Shown one piece after another: positions 26,103 to 38,800 of a stretch of DNA of 64,000 bases. Below the pieces are notes generated by a model. It was not told where the DNA came from and made no database searches. It saw only the letters and a program-made list of their open reading frames with translations. The stretch comes from Pampus argenteus (Eukaryota; Chordata; Actinopteri; Scombriformes; Stromateidae): contig CM072877.1 of NCBI GenBank assembly GCA_036937835.1, positions 17,352,001 to 17,416,000 of the forward strand, written 5' to 3'. Every line of letters starts with the position of its first letter. Position 1 is the first letter of the stretch. The position numbers and the translations under genes were made by a program.

Positions 26103-28240
26103 ACTTGAGTATCTATTTGTACGTGTGTTTGTGTCTGCGTGCATAAGTCTGCATCTTGTGTGTTAATGTGCGTCTATGCACATGCGTGCCTAAGTGAGCC
26201 GGCATATGATTAATGATGAATGCAATTTGCATTTGCAGAGCAACTTTTTTTTATACACAATATTCCAGAAAGATAAATGAGATATTCTCTTTTACTGCAC
26301 GCAAATCCTTTCAAGAAAGGAACATTAAAATATGGATTAAGGTTTTAAAAGGAATATAAAGACAGATTAAGCTTTATGGTCCATACGCAAAAAAGAAAAG
26401 GATGCAATACAGATTATATTGCATGCACTGGAAAATAAGAGTTTTATTGCATTTCATAAGCATGTGCTATATTTTAGACCCCTTTATGCATGCATAATTC
26501 ATATTCAGTCCAGAAGTTAGAGAAATAAATGATTAGGTCTATGCGTCATCTCTGCCAGACAGCACCCATCTGTGCTTCGATGGGTAACATTAGATTAGTG
26601 AGTGTGTGCGTGTGAGTGTAGGCTGGTGTGTCTGTGTATTTGTGAGAAAAAGAGGGACAAAGAAAGAGCAAAAGAAAGGGAAAGCAAGAGGGAACATGGT
26701 GCCGGTGAGCATGCACAGCTTGAGTATATTTTTATAGGCTTCCCTTAACAGGGAAGATAGTCTGGGTGCTGCTGGGTGTAAGGCATGTCATTAAAAGTTT
26801 CGCAGGCACACTGGATAGCTGTCAGAGCCCATGCCAATTAGTGCCACTTTAGGTGTCAGTCTGGTAGGCAGGAGAGACGAAAGGCGAGGAGCACCAGGAG
26901 AACCCTGCTGACTGAGCCTTCCTGCTCAGCTGAGCATCCTACAAAGCATCGGCTCAGCTTGATACAAATAGAAGCAGAAAAGCCTTTGTTTCATCCACTT
27001 GGCAAATTTCATTTTCAATCATATATACTGTATCTATACGTCTTAGAGGAGAGAACAGCACATTATGTCAATCCAAAATAAATCCTATGCTGTCCAGCTT
27101 TGAACTAAAGAAGATACACAACTGTTCTCCTTTTGATGTACTGGCCCATATTAGCTTTGACATTCTTTTTTCTTTTTTTTAATTTTCTTGGTCGGATAAA
27201 GACGCCCTGTGGAGTTTTTGACCTCTCGTGGTGCAGTAGAGCGATGCTTCGTTTGTAGTGTGCCTTATAAGCATGTGGACAAGGACGCACATGTACAGTA
27301 TAGGAGTGATGTGAGATCAAGATGAAGCAAGGTGATGGTACGAGAAATAAGAGCAGGAGGATGAACAACGAGAAAAGTGTCCTCACTTTCAAAAGGTAGG
27401 CCAAGTGCTAATTTTACTCCAGTTCTACATCATACAGTAATCAGTAATTTGATGCTGTAGAATGCAGATTTACAAGAAGTACCGTAAACTGTGGTTTCAC
27501 TGTATTTACCTTGTGGACACTGACATTTTTCTTCCTGGGTCATAGAGACCTGAGGGGCAAACACAGCACCAACTCGAGGGAAATCCAGAGTCGAGCCACA
27601 AAATTGACACTGGTCTATATTCTATAGTGAAAATCAACTGTGTACTGACATCCATTATATATATACACCTTCCTTATTCAGGGTCACGGACGTGGGGAGA
27701 GATGGGAATGAAGCATATCCCAGCATGCACTGGACCGGGGACCCGTTTAACAAAAGTGATATGTCGCAACTGTGGTCTTTCGTTTTTATTAAATCTGTTA
27801 AAATCAACTTAACAGGAAATTAAGTCACAGCTTGCATGTTGAAAATTTGGCAAAATGAGCCCCGGAGTAGCAAAGTGGCCAGTCAAGGCCGAAGACAAGA
27901 GATAAGACGTGATAAATGAATCTAAGTTGGCTTGAGCGGGATCATTTTAATTACCGGTTGCTCTGGTTTCTGTAATTTAATCTGGTATCTGTCTGTGTAA
28001 TTAGCTGAGACTTCACAGAAATGTGTTCAAGATTCAATGAAGGAAGAAAAGCAAAACGCTTTTGTTACGTTTGATGCCGTCGTTTTTTTAATTTGAGTTC
28101 TTATCTCACAATAGTTGGTAAAGAGGAAAGCGAAATGTGAAAAACACAAAAAATACTTTAGTCATCAATATTCCGGTTTTATTGATATGCTACGTGTTGA
28201 CTCTGCTATATGGTAATTTCTGAAAAGGTGTTGTTGTGAT

Positions 28241-28261
28241 GTGTGTGTGTGTGTGTGTGTG
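28241..28261 (+). repeat. (GT)n microsatellite
   Basis: About 10 perfect GT units. Confidence 0.9.
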
Positions 28262-29929
28262 CTTTTTAGCATTTTGTCACAAACAAAACAATTCTGAATG
28301 TTCTTTTGTATCTACATTATTCATAATTTTGGCTGCAGCATCAGAGAAAATGTTTGGAAAATCATCAACAGAGTATCGATGGAGAAATCGCCTCCATCAG
28401 ATGAAAGGTTATAAAACGAAGACACCGCTGGAATCAATTCGCTATCATCTTTCTTCCAATTACGCCGAGCCTTGTCCACAGGCTGCGTTTTCTAATTTGT
28501 ACCGTACAGTATGTGATACAATAAGAGATAAACTGAAACTGTGAGTGGTCTCATTAATTTAACTGCCTGTCAACTTCCCTCAACAAAGTTTCTCTCTTCA
28601 ATATGTTGTGAACAAATTCAACTCACAAGCTGCCCTTCTGTTGCTCGTGCAGGTTTGTGTTTCTTCTTTTCATAAATTACCTCGTCTGTATTTTCTCAAA
28701 CGTTTCTATTTGTAATGTGGTTTTCATCGAGTATGGCACTTGTTTTTGTCTTCACGGGTTACAGACAGACACATTTGCTTTCAAAATATAAACTGATGAG
28801 AGATTATACACACAAATGAGGTTATTAAGTGTTTTTAATCAATGCTAGTGGCTACAACTACTTAATGTTAAGTTATTTTATAAAGATCACACACACATCG
28901 CCTGAGCAAAAATCAATCCCACTTACTCTTTTTTAGGTTCACCTGGCTGTCTGGACTAATGATCAACAATTGCATCTTCCTCAACAATGAACTCTATTGG
29001 AAACTGTAGCATGCAAGCAGACTTTCTATTGGTTTCAAATATTAATGAATGGGAGGGCCTACAGTCAATAAAACAACTTGTACACACCATTTGCAGTGTG
29101 TGTTATATCCGTGGACTGTACGCCATGTGCATCAATAAGTAAAGCTACCTCTGAAGACAAATTCCATTTTTGGATATGTGCAGATAATGATAGAGTTGTG
29201 ATGAATAATAAATCTCTCTATCTAATCATCATAATCATTACATTTTTTTCTCTCTTTTATTAAAGCAATTACTTTATGTCGGCTCAGTCACTGTACTAAT
29301 ATAATCCTCGTGGCTTTCTTGGCAAACATCCTATTTAATTAGCAGTTTTAGACTCTGAGGATAGAGTAGGAAAAAGAGCATTCAGCAAGTCATCATGTAA
29401 TGATTACCGAGTATCGGTTTTCTGCATGAGATATTGACTAGTTTGGTATTTTCGTAAAAAGCTAGCAGTAAGACTAGACTGTGTTACGTGCGCAAGAATA
29501 TCAGCTACTAATGTATTTATTGCCGATTTCCTAACTTCCTTAAAGTGGCACAAGCACCCAGGCGCCAAAGATTTCTCTGACCTTTTAAACTCGGTGCACA
29601 GTCATGATGCAGTAATGATAAACTGGATCCTGCTCAGTGGCACTGAAGTCAACTCCTCTGAGACATACTGATGGAAAGTTGTAATGCTGTCCAAGGCTGC
29701 TTTGCTCTAAGGTCAGCAGGACAACCCTGGACCTCTATTAAAAAACTAAATGACATTGAATTATACATAACAGCCAGTTAATTACCATAATATAAGTAAT
29801 TATCTCCAAACGTCTCGAGATGGAAGTTTTGTTTCTAAAACGGGCTTCTGTTAAAAGCCCTGTTTGTTATTTCTCAATTTTAAAATGACTAGCAGCTGTC
29901 AAGCTGTTGGTTTGTATGCTACATATAAA

Positions 29930-30145
29930 GCCAGAGCCAGGAAATATTTATCTTAGCATAAAGACTGGAAGCAGAGGAAAGCAGAAGGAAGCAGGTCACC
30001 GCTCCCGGCTAAGAAATAGTCAAGAAATGCTAAGCTAAGCTAACCGTCTCCAGACAAAAGTTGTGGTATTGATCTTCTCGTCTAACTATTAGCAAAAATT
30101 TATGAGCGTATCTCCCAAATTGTCAAACTATTCCTATAAAAAGGT
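29930..30145 (+). repeat. TTAGCATAAAG-family dispersed repeat, copy 4
   Basis: It has ATCTTAGCATAAAGACTGG, then an inverse half with GCTAAGCTAAGCTAACCG, GGTATTGATCTTCTCGTC and the terminal ATTGTCAAACTATTCC. Both arms of the family's palindrome-like structure are present. Confidence 0.7.
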
Positions 30146-33100
30146 TTTAAGCATTGATTTAAAGACATCAGTAGAAGTTGCCTCTCTGACCGGCTGTTAA
30201 AAAGAAAGTGAGCAGGACAGAAGCGTAGCATTTGTGTAGCAATGCACAAATTGGCACTAGCGACATATAAACCAATTACATCAGAAGTAGTTCACAATGT
30301 CATTGAGGCGGTTTGCAGCGGTTTCTGATAGCAGAGGGTAGCACTCTCATGCTGAGGTGAGCTTTGTTACACATCAAGGATAGCTACAGCTGGCAGAGAG
30401 GGTGATGAAACAAAACAAGTCTTGAAGGCAGGGGTGGGATTTTGTTTCAAAAGGTGGGGGGACACAGTACAGGCATAAATCCCCAAAAGGACATTCATTT
30501 TTCAGATACCCCTACCCAAGGTAGAACAAGACACAACCGTGTTTTTTATTTTTTTTTTGTTTTTGTAATTTTAATAATTTAATCCCCTTCATGAAATGAA
30601 TGGTAGTAATAAAATATTTGATTTGATATTATAATTTCACACAGACACTTTAAAATAGTTATCTTTACTTTAAAAGGTATTATATGGCGGTATGCTGGCA
30701 CAGTTCAGGCCATCACATTGAGTAAAAAAACTATGTAAACTGTGTGTTTTCATTTTACATTACAAAGTATGCAAAATACAATCTTTCATACTTTTGGAAA
30801 TATATAACAAACACAATTTTAACTCTATTAAACTCTATGGAGTTCAAGGTTTTAAAAATATATCTATATATCTTAAATATAATTGGACTAACTTAAATAC
30901 GTTGAAAAAGTGATATCAATATTCCAACATGATCTCACGATGAATATATTGATAATGCTAGCTGACTTAATAGACTGCGTCTGAACACATCACTCACACT
31001 CGTATGTCTTGTGTAATTTGGAGAGTGAGGACATTGCTACCGTTTCTGCTGAGTCCACAGTAACACTGAATCACTTTGCCCAAGCAAAAAGTATATCATT
31101 GCTTTAGTTTATGCATTGCTTTCTCCTAAATGGTGCTGTTGAATTGGCAGAGATGGAGGTAAAACTTTCTAAGCCAGCATGTTCTAAGACATATCTTGCG
31201 CCATCTATTGTCAAATAAGTAAAACTAATGCATTTGATTCACTGTGCCAGAATGAAATGCGCACCAGGAGGAGGGATTAAGCTGATCCCCACCAACAAGC
31301 AAATGTAATGATCACAGCCATGGAAATCAAATACAGAGCAGAAATCCCATTTTTTCCCTGAGGCAAATCACATACACACACACACAAACAACACAAACTA
31401 CAGGCTTATTGGTTACAACTATTATGGACCACAATGCACCTGAAGCTAGATTTGCTGAACTCTTAAGAGAAATAGCAGCCTGTCAAAAGAGGCCATTTTG
31501 CTGCTGCCTGCTGGTCGTCTTTGCCGTTTCAGCTCATCCTCCCTCAGACACGGTAGCCTTAATAACCTCTTAGATGCTATGTAACAGCTCCTCCCATGAG
31601 AGATGGCTGCCAGTTCGATTCATGTGTGGGGGAAGGGGGGAAAGGCCACAAAATGTGTTGAGAGCGATGCGAGATGCACATATTAGCACGGCAGATAAAC
31701 TTTTTATTTTATTTTACAGAGGATATTGAAAATTATTGTCACTATTAACGGATATATATATATGCATCTATCGCACTCACGTAACACACATACATCAATT
31801 TAATTACAGCATTAAATGATAGTTAATGTGAGCCATTCCCATTTTTAGATATACTGACTCCACACTGAGCATAGTGATAAAGAGATACCGTATCCCAAGC
31901 ATGGATGTACTTCACCACCACTTCTGATTTCAAAGAGAGCAGCTTCACACCCCCTGCAACCTCTCAATAATGGACCAGGGCCCCTTAAGTGATCTCTAAT
32001 GGAAGCTCTTAGGGGAGGAGGCACTCATTCATTTTCCATATTTCATCCTGCTATACCCACCGCTGCTGCAAATGGGTCAAACAAAATGCCACTGCACACA
32101 AGCTTCTGACTCTCCAGGGAATTGCCACGGACAGAGAGGATGAAGCTGCTGGTAATCCAGATTATATTGGGATTTTTTATTTTTTTACCCCCTTTTCCTA
32201 ATCTGTATTAATCCAAGCGGTGTGTGGCGTAAAAACATTCCAGGGCATATGTGATAGTGTTGACAAATATAGTTTACACATCATGCCCAGACAAGATGAG
32301 AAAACGTGAACAGTTTGACATTTGTAAATATGTTTCAATCATACCTCATGTTCATTCATGGCCAGTCGCGCTGCCAACTTGAATCCATTCATCTGGGTGA
32401 CTCAAAAAGCGCTCCACAATTTGTGTATTATGCAAATGTTTTCCTTGCAACCTCTGCTGTAATTTCTGATGAAATTAATCAACACTGTTAGGGTGTAGTT
32501 AAAAGGAACTCATTGAGAATTATGACACGCTGGAATGAGGGATTTTGGGAGGGAGGGGGAGGCAAAGTCTTACTAATTAGCCACCTGCAAACAAGCGCAC
32601 TGATCATCTCGCTATCGTTCGCACGATGTTGTGACTTGTTTTCTCCATTAGGCAGCAAGCAGTACACGACTCAAACCTAATGCTTCATAATAGACAAAAC
32701 CGCAGTGGCTGTTAGGCCAACATGAACGTCGTCGCCGGTGTCACCGGAATACAAAATATCAGAAAGGGAGACAGAAAGAGCATCAAATATTGATGCGCTT
32801 TACAACAACATCTGCTGTGTGCCGTTTATGAAATATTCAAGGATACACACAGAGAGAGGGAGATACATGGTGGTTTGTCACGGTCTTGGTGCTCCATATT
32901 TTACAGTATATGTGCTGAGCTGTGGAACAGAGCACAGACACAGAGCTACTTGAGTAGGAGAAGAGGAGGAAAGGGGGGAAGGGACATAGAAAATCCTCTT
33001 ATGACACACTTAACGCTTGGTGTAGTAAGAGTAGAGCAGCATTGGAAACATTAACAGTAAACCCTCAAAGGTAATTTAACCTGAGAGTGTTGGCATTTCA

Positions 33101-33319
33101 TCTGCACTTTTATGTGGAGTCGGCTAATGACAGTGCTGTAACAGTAAAGCCGGTACACGCAAATAAATAAATAAATAAAAATCTGTTGTGCTATAGCCTG
33201 CCAAACCCTCTGCTTTGTCTCAGCTGGTAGATAGTCCAGAATGGTGCCGCAAGAGACAAGAGAGGATCATGGGATAGCACATTATGAACTTCTATCCACC
33301 CACCCCCACCAGCAACTCC

Positions 33320-33351
33320 CCATCCATCCATCCACCCATCCATCCATCCAT
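33320..33351 (+). repeat. (ATCC)n microsatellite
   Basis: Seven to eight CATC units with one CACC variant. Confidence 0.88.
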
Positions 33352-35352
33352 TCTCTCCCCACCTCCCTCATTCTGTCTCCTCTCTCATCCCTCCCCCTCC
33401 GAGTTTGTTCTGGGACCCGGTAATTCAAAGACCAAGCGGCACCTCATATCTGCGATCAGTTGGGTTTAACCAAACTCCCTTAGCCTGTCGACACATCCCA
33501 AGTTCAAAGAAGACAAAAGGAAAAGTGGCTGCGGGAAGAGTGGGTCCCCCTCCCCTTCGGTTCCCATAAATCTTTTAATCATGACACTGACAGAAACTAT
33601 TTTTTTCCTTCTATCTCCCTTGATATGCCAGTATTTTCTGTTCTCCTTCTCTTTCTTCTCTTGTATTAAACATCCCCCTGCTCTCTCTGCTTCCCTCTCC
33701 TCACGGCCGTCTTACCAAATAGCCGATCCTTCTTCTTCTCTCCCTCGCCATTTGACAGCCCCCCCCCCTCGTCCATCCTCCTCCTCCTCTTTCCCCACGT
33801 TGTCTGCCTACTGTAGAGCCTTAATGAGTACACTGGCAAGGCCTGTAAATTATTCAATAAGTGGGAAAAGAATCTCAGACCCCCGCCCTCCCTCTTGTTA
33901 TGCTGAAAATAGACTTTCTTATGTTGGGAGTGAATTATTCTCAGCTATTAGAAATTGCGATTCTCATTGTTCCATCCTGATGGAGTGTTGAGCGCCAGAT
34001 TTGACACGAGATTGTGAAATATTGGGACAATTACGACCCTATTACTTTGCATTCGTCCACATTGCTATGCAATATGTTGTGATTGTAAAAAATGTGTTGT
34101 GGCATTAGATCGTATTATGTTGCTGTGATGTATTATAAGCAAAGATAATCAGTGGAAAATGAATTGATTACACAGTGACATAATAAAATTGGGATTACAC
34201 AAGACCCAGTTTGTGGCTCTGGTGCATTAGCATTACATTCAATTCACAGACCTAAGCTGAAAAAAAATTGTTCTCCAATCTTTGAAAAACCCACAGGATG
34301 GTTTATCATAATGTACTGCTGTTCTCAAGGTACTTCCAGAAACATCCATGACTCTTCTGACCATCTTGATGAAAAAATGTTGCATGATAAAAAAAGATTT
34401 TTAACCTGTTTCACTTCTTTGTCCTTATCCAAACAAAGATGGCAGCCACAACATATGTCCTTGCTCATTTTGTAACGCATTAAGCATTTTATTACATTGG
34501 CATATATAATATTGTGCTTGTGTTTTAGCAAGGGCATCCACCAGAATGTCATTTCAAACTACCTGAATAAAAAAAATATGCTCGTAACTTAAAAAAAAAG
34601 AACTTATTTTTATATCTGTATCTTTTAGCTTAACTCAGATGCTTAACTCTGTGACTTGAAGGTAGTGGTTATACATGAGAGGCACTAACTTGGGCGGGGA
34701 TTACACTATCATCATCATATTCATCTTCATCGTTGTCATGAACAAAATTCTCAATGAAAACCATAAGATGAAGACATGCTGCTGTCTGGGTGACCATGTG
34801 ACCATACTTTTAACCTCACAGCTAAACACATGAACACCAATAAAAACAACAGGAAGAAACAAAACTGTCTTAATGATATAAATAAAATGAAATTTTATTT
34901 CAGATATCCAACTCCATAATGAGTTTCAAGCTCTGTTAATAGCTCTGTAAAATAAGACAGGCTTGAGCTATTTATTGCTTTAAAATGAATCAATAAAGTC
35001 CTGCAAGCTCTAAAAGCCAGTGTAAGGCAGTGTAAGTGGGAGATACATGATCCCATCATTTAGTTGGAGATAAAAGCCTACTGTAGCTGCTGCAAAAGTT
35101 GTGAAAAGATTCATGGTAAAAGAAAAGGGCATGGATGCAGTAAACGTGTGAAATGCGTATAATTGTATATAAAGCAAATCATGTTTTAATCAAGGTGTAA
35201 TTAAAGAACACTTAGCACTATCCTGTAATAAATGTGGAATTGAGTTGTGCCCCATTGCTACCTGTCCATCACCACATCCCTCATATATCTAGGACTTTAG
35301 TGCACATACGAGTTCATTTTTTAAAAAGCACTAATAGGTTGATCGTGTATGA

Positions 35353-35824
35353 TGTCACATCACTGCGTTGCTATGGTGCGAACTGCAGATGGAGGGCAGG
35401 AAGTGATTTTCTACATAGGAAAGCACTATCGCAAACTCTCAAAATACCTTTCTTTTTCATCATGTACAGCGGCTCAAAAATCGATCACACCAAGAAACCG
35501 CGAGGAGCTTTTACCAAGCACCAAAATTTGTTGTTGATAATATCATAACTGACTGAAAAATGCCAGAAGAAATGGCTTGTGAACACTTTCGCCTGCGGTT
35601 GGGAGGAGCAGAGTCAGATAACGCTGATGTGTGCAGTGAGCACTTTGTTAAAGGTAACGTAACTTATGTGGCTATGTTTATGTAGCCAGCTGTTTCCTCA
35701 CTGTGTAACGTTTAAGTTAAATTTATTGTTTTTTCTTTGCTTCGTTGCAGTTTGCACCTCTGTAAATCAACGACAATACGTACCAACCGCTGAGTCACCA
35801 CTTTTTCACCACTTACACTTATGA
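35353..35824 (+). pseudogene. THAP zinc-finger-like gene fragment
   Basis: Part one (from about 35353) reads C-Y-G-A-N-C (Cys codons at 35369 and 35384) followed by RWRAGSDFLHRK, like the start of a THAP domain. After a gap, 35567-35653 carries KKW in one frame and ADVCSEHFVK in another; CSEHF is the C-x2-H end of the C2CH zinc site. A donor at 35654 and an acceptor TTCGTTGCAG (35741-35750) define a 97-bp intron, a typical fish size. The next exon stays in frame with CSEHF for about 24 codons to a TGA (35822-35824). The THAP family contains DNA-binding proteins and P-element-type transposases. The frame change and the lack of the central W...P part suggest decay. A real short gene, or chance, cannot be excluded. 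Confidence 0.35.
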
Positions 35825-38800
35825 AATAACACCAAGGATCACATCCAATATATGTTGTGTTTTCTAATACCTTTCTCTCATAATATCATCTAAACTAGCA
35901 CAGTACCTTCATCTTGTCCGTTCTGCTTTTCACTTCCTGTCCTCCATCTTGTCCTAGCGCTTCAAATCGCATGAATGCAAACAACTTATACTGTGTTTCT
36001 ACTGCAAGTTATGTAATTTCAAAGCCGGAGTACAGGACTTATACATATAAATTAATACTCATTCATATAAAGGACTATTACAGCCATGTTGGTGAATCCC
36101 AACGTAAAATGTAGATTTCAAACGATATTTCTTATACAATCAAACATCTGTAAAAAAAATATCTAGAAAACTGATTTAAGCTTTACTGAAGGAGGAAAAT
36201 CAACAGTGGCTTGCATTTGGTTTTACATATTTTACAGCCTAAAAACAGCAGTGTATAGTACATTTATCATAACAAACAACTGTGGAGGCCTTCGACTCTC
36301 TCGTCAGTGAACTTGACTCTGTTGCATCCTACACACGGGCAGTTTTTGGCAAATAAACAGTATTTAACAAACAATCCTCCGCTGTGCAGCAGTCAAGGTC
36401 TCTATTAAATGCACCTGCAATTTAGACACAGATAATTAACCCCTTCAGAGTACTGCCATCTCACTTTCAAAAATCACACAAAGTTCTAATTTCCAAACAT
36501 CTTTTGTGGCTGCCCAATTTTGCCAATTGGGTTTCAACCCACAGTCACATGACCTCCCCATTGTAACAGACATTTGGTTTGTCTGTAGTATATTTATCCA
36601 TCACACTGCTCTGGACCTGCAAGCCTGCTAACTCCTCATGTTTCTACAATCAACAGTTAAATGGAAATTGTCTTTCTTGATGAGTTTCAACTGATTATTA
36701 TTGACTGTTTTCCTTACAGTATACTATATGCTATTTGTGTGGTGAAACACTAACTTTTCTTATGAAAGTCTGGTGAAAAAACCCCAGTTATATAAAGCAA
36801 ATTGTCACACCTCCATGAAAAGGAAATGCCTCCCAGAAACCACAATGTTTAAGATCACCAAGGGAATTGACATTTGTATGAGCTCAGCATTATCATCTAA
36901 ACCATCCACTAGTCTCACACACACACACACACACACACACCTCCTCCAGGACCAAACACTCCATCATACGAGGTGTCAGAAGACGATCAAGACATGATGA
37001 AACAGCTTCATGTGTTGTATAAGACACTGTGCTTTTTGATCAGATCGCCAACCCCCCACCTCCTCTTTCTCTCCTGCTGCTTCTCTCATATTTCTCACTT
37101 TATGTGGGGAGGAAATGTGCCTCCCTGAAAATGAAACAGAACAAACAAACGAGATTGGGTGTGTTGACCTCACTTTGTAATCCACCCATGAAATATGTCT
37201 TCTGATGCAAGCATAGTGTTAAAGCAGATACTCTCCGTGCACACAGAATAGTCTGTCTCCCTGTGTGTTTGGCGTATGAAAAAAAAAAAAAAAAAATGCA
37301 AGAGAGGTGGATAATTCATAATTCATGGTCTTGGGATAACATGTATGACCTGATTAATTAGTGCATATGATGAGAGCTCAGAGAAGAGAGAAGATAGAGA
37401 CGGAGGAAGTGATGGGAGGAAGCAGTGTGTGATAACAAAGACGATGGATGTGTGCAGGTGCATATATTTTTGCACTTTCTCCTTAATTTTATATGTATAT
37501 TCGCCCATTTATGAACTTGCATGAACATCACCGGTGTTGTGCAACAACACCTGCCAACAAAGCATCATCCACACCCATAAAAGAACCGCAATACTAATGT
37601 CTATTTTCTACCTTCTTTAAATTTTTCTCTATATTCATCATTGGAACCCAAAAAGAGCCAACAGATGCTTTGACCCATCTGGACCATCATGTGTCATAGT
37701 GGATGACGTGTTTGAGTTCTCAAACAAGATGCAGAGAGGTTAGTCACTATTAATATGGAGGATTCAGCTCCTTTCTGCTCTCTTGTTATTGTACAAACAA
37801 AATGAACCGCACTTCCCAAGACTACAAAACCCCTGAACCTTCAACAGATTTACAGAGCCAAAATAACAAACCAATAGATTGGATGTTAAATTTAAAATCA
37901 AGAAAGAAATCATTCATTGCAGTTGCATTGATCTGGAGCACTTTCTGTCTTAAACGGGTGTTATGTTCAGCAGGTATTAGGTTTTATTTTTCTATCAACA
38001 GTGTTTTTATTTTTTGATGATGTCTTCTATACATTGAACAAGTTATGAAAACCTAAATCTGATGAGAGTCGTGGCATTGTTAGCGCCAATCGAACCACAC
38101 CATCATAGTTCTGATGAAGCAAATTAGTTCAGATTTTGACTGTTAATAACTTTAGTTTTTGCATATTTTGTCATGTTTGAGAAAAACTTTTTTTAATTGT
38201 GATTGTTGCTTTTTTTACTATATTATATTTACTGAGAAATATTCAATATTTGAAGCCATGTTTCTTTAAGGTTAGACAACACGGGGAATAAATGTGATGA
38301 AAAGATCAGCTTCATCTATTTCAATGGTATTCATGCATCCACCCACTTTGATGAGTTTCCCTCTCCTCACCGCAACAAATTTGACATTTACCACTTTTCT
38401 ACCACCTGATTGATATGACTGTAAAACAGATTGCATCCTTAGCTTCGCTCTGCTCCAAGCCACAGTCCCCCAGAAGAGACAGACAATCAGTATAATCGGC
38501 CGTATTCATGACTCTGTGTAAAGGGACCGAGACGTCCCACTTCTGGACAGAAAACACAACCTTGTCTGATCATCACTCTCTGTTTGTCTGCTGCTTTGTG
38601 TACATATCATTATGCCGTTCCAGGTCCGTGGCTCAGAGATCTATACCCTGATGCTTCAGCTGACAGTGATAAGACTCCACAGAGTGAGAAAGACGAGTGA
38701 AGCTTGATTTCTGTCGTTCCGAACATTTGCCATTACTTATTTTTCAGTAAGCGGATCACAGACAGTTTGGAAAATGAAACTCAAACTTGCATTCACATCT

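Larger units (their letters stand above)
25266..35352. other. Gene-poor flank with possible conserved non-coding blocks
   Basis: No supported gene. Complex, non-repetitive stretches at about 26200-26520 (with ATTTGCAT), 32290-32520 (octamer ATGCAAAT at 32430-32437) and 33930-34240 have the look of conserved regulatory DNA, but that is an impression. An unassigned 102-codon frame lies at 28236-28544. Confidence 0.4.

Noticed and set aside
33581..33991. 136-codon plus-strand open frame rich in Ser and Pro
   Set aside because: It is the product of a pyrimidine-rich tract (TCC/CTT repeats), with no domain and no conservation evidence.
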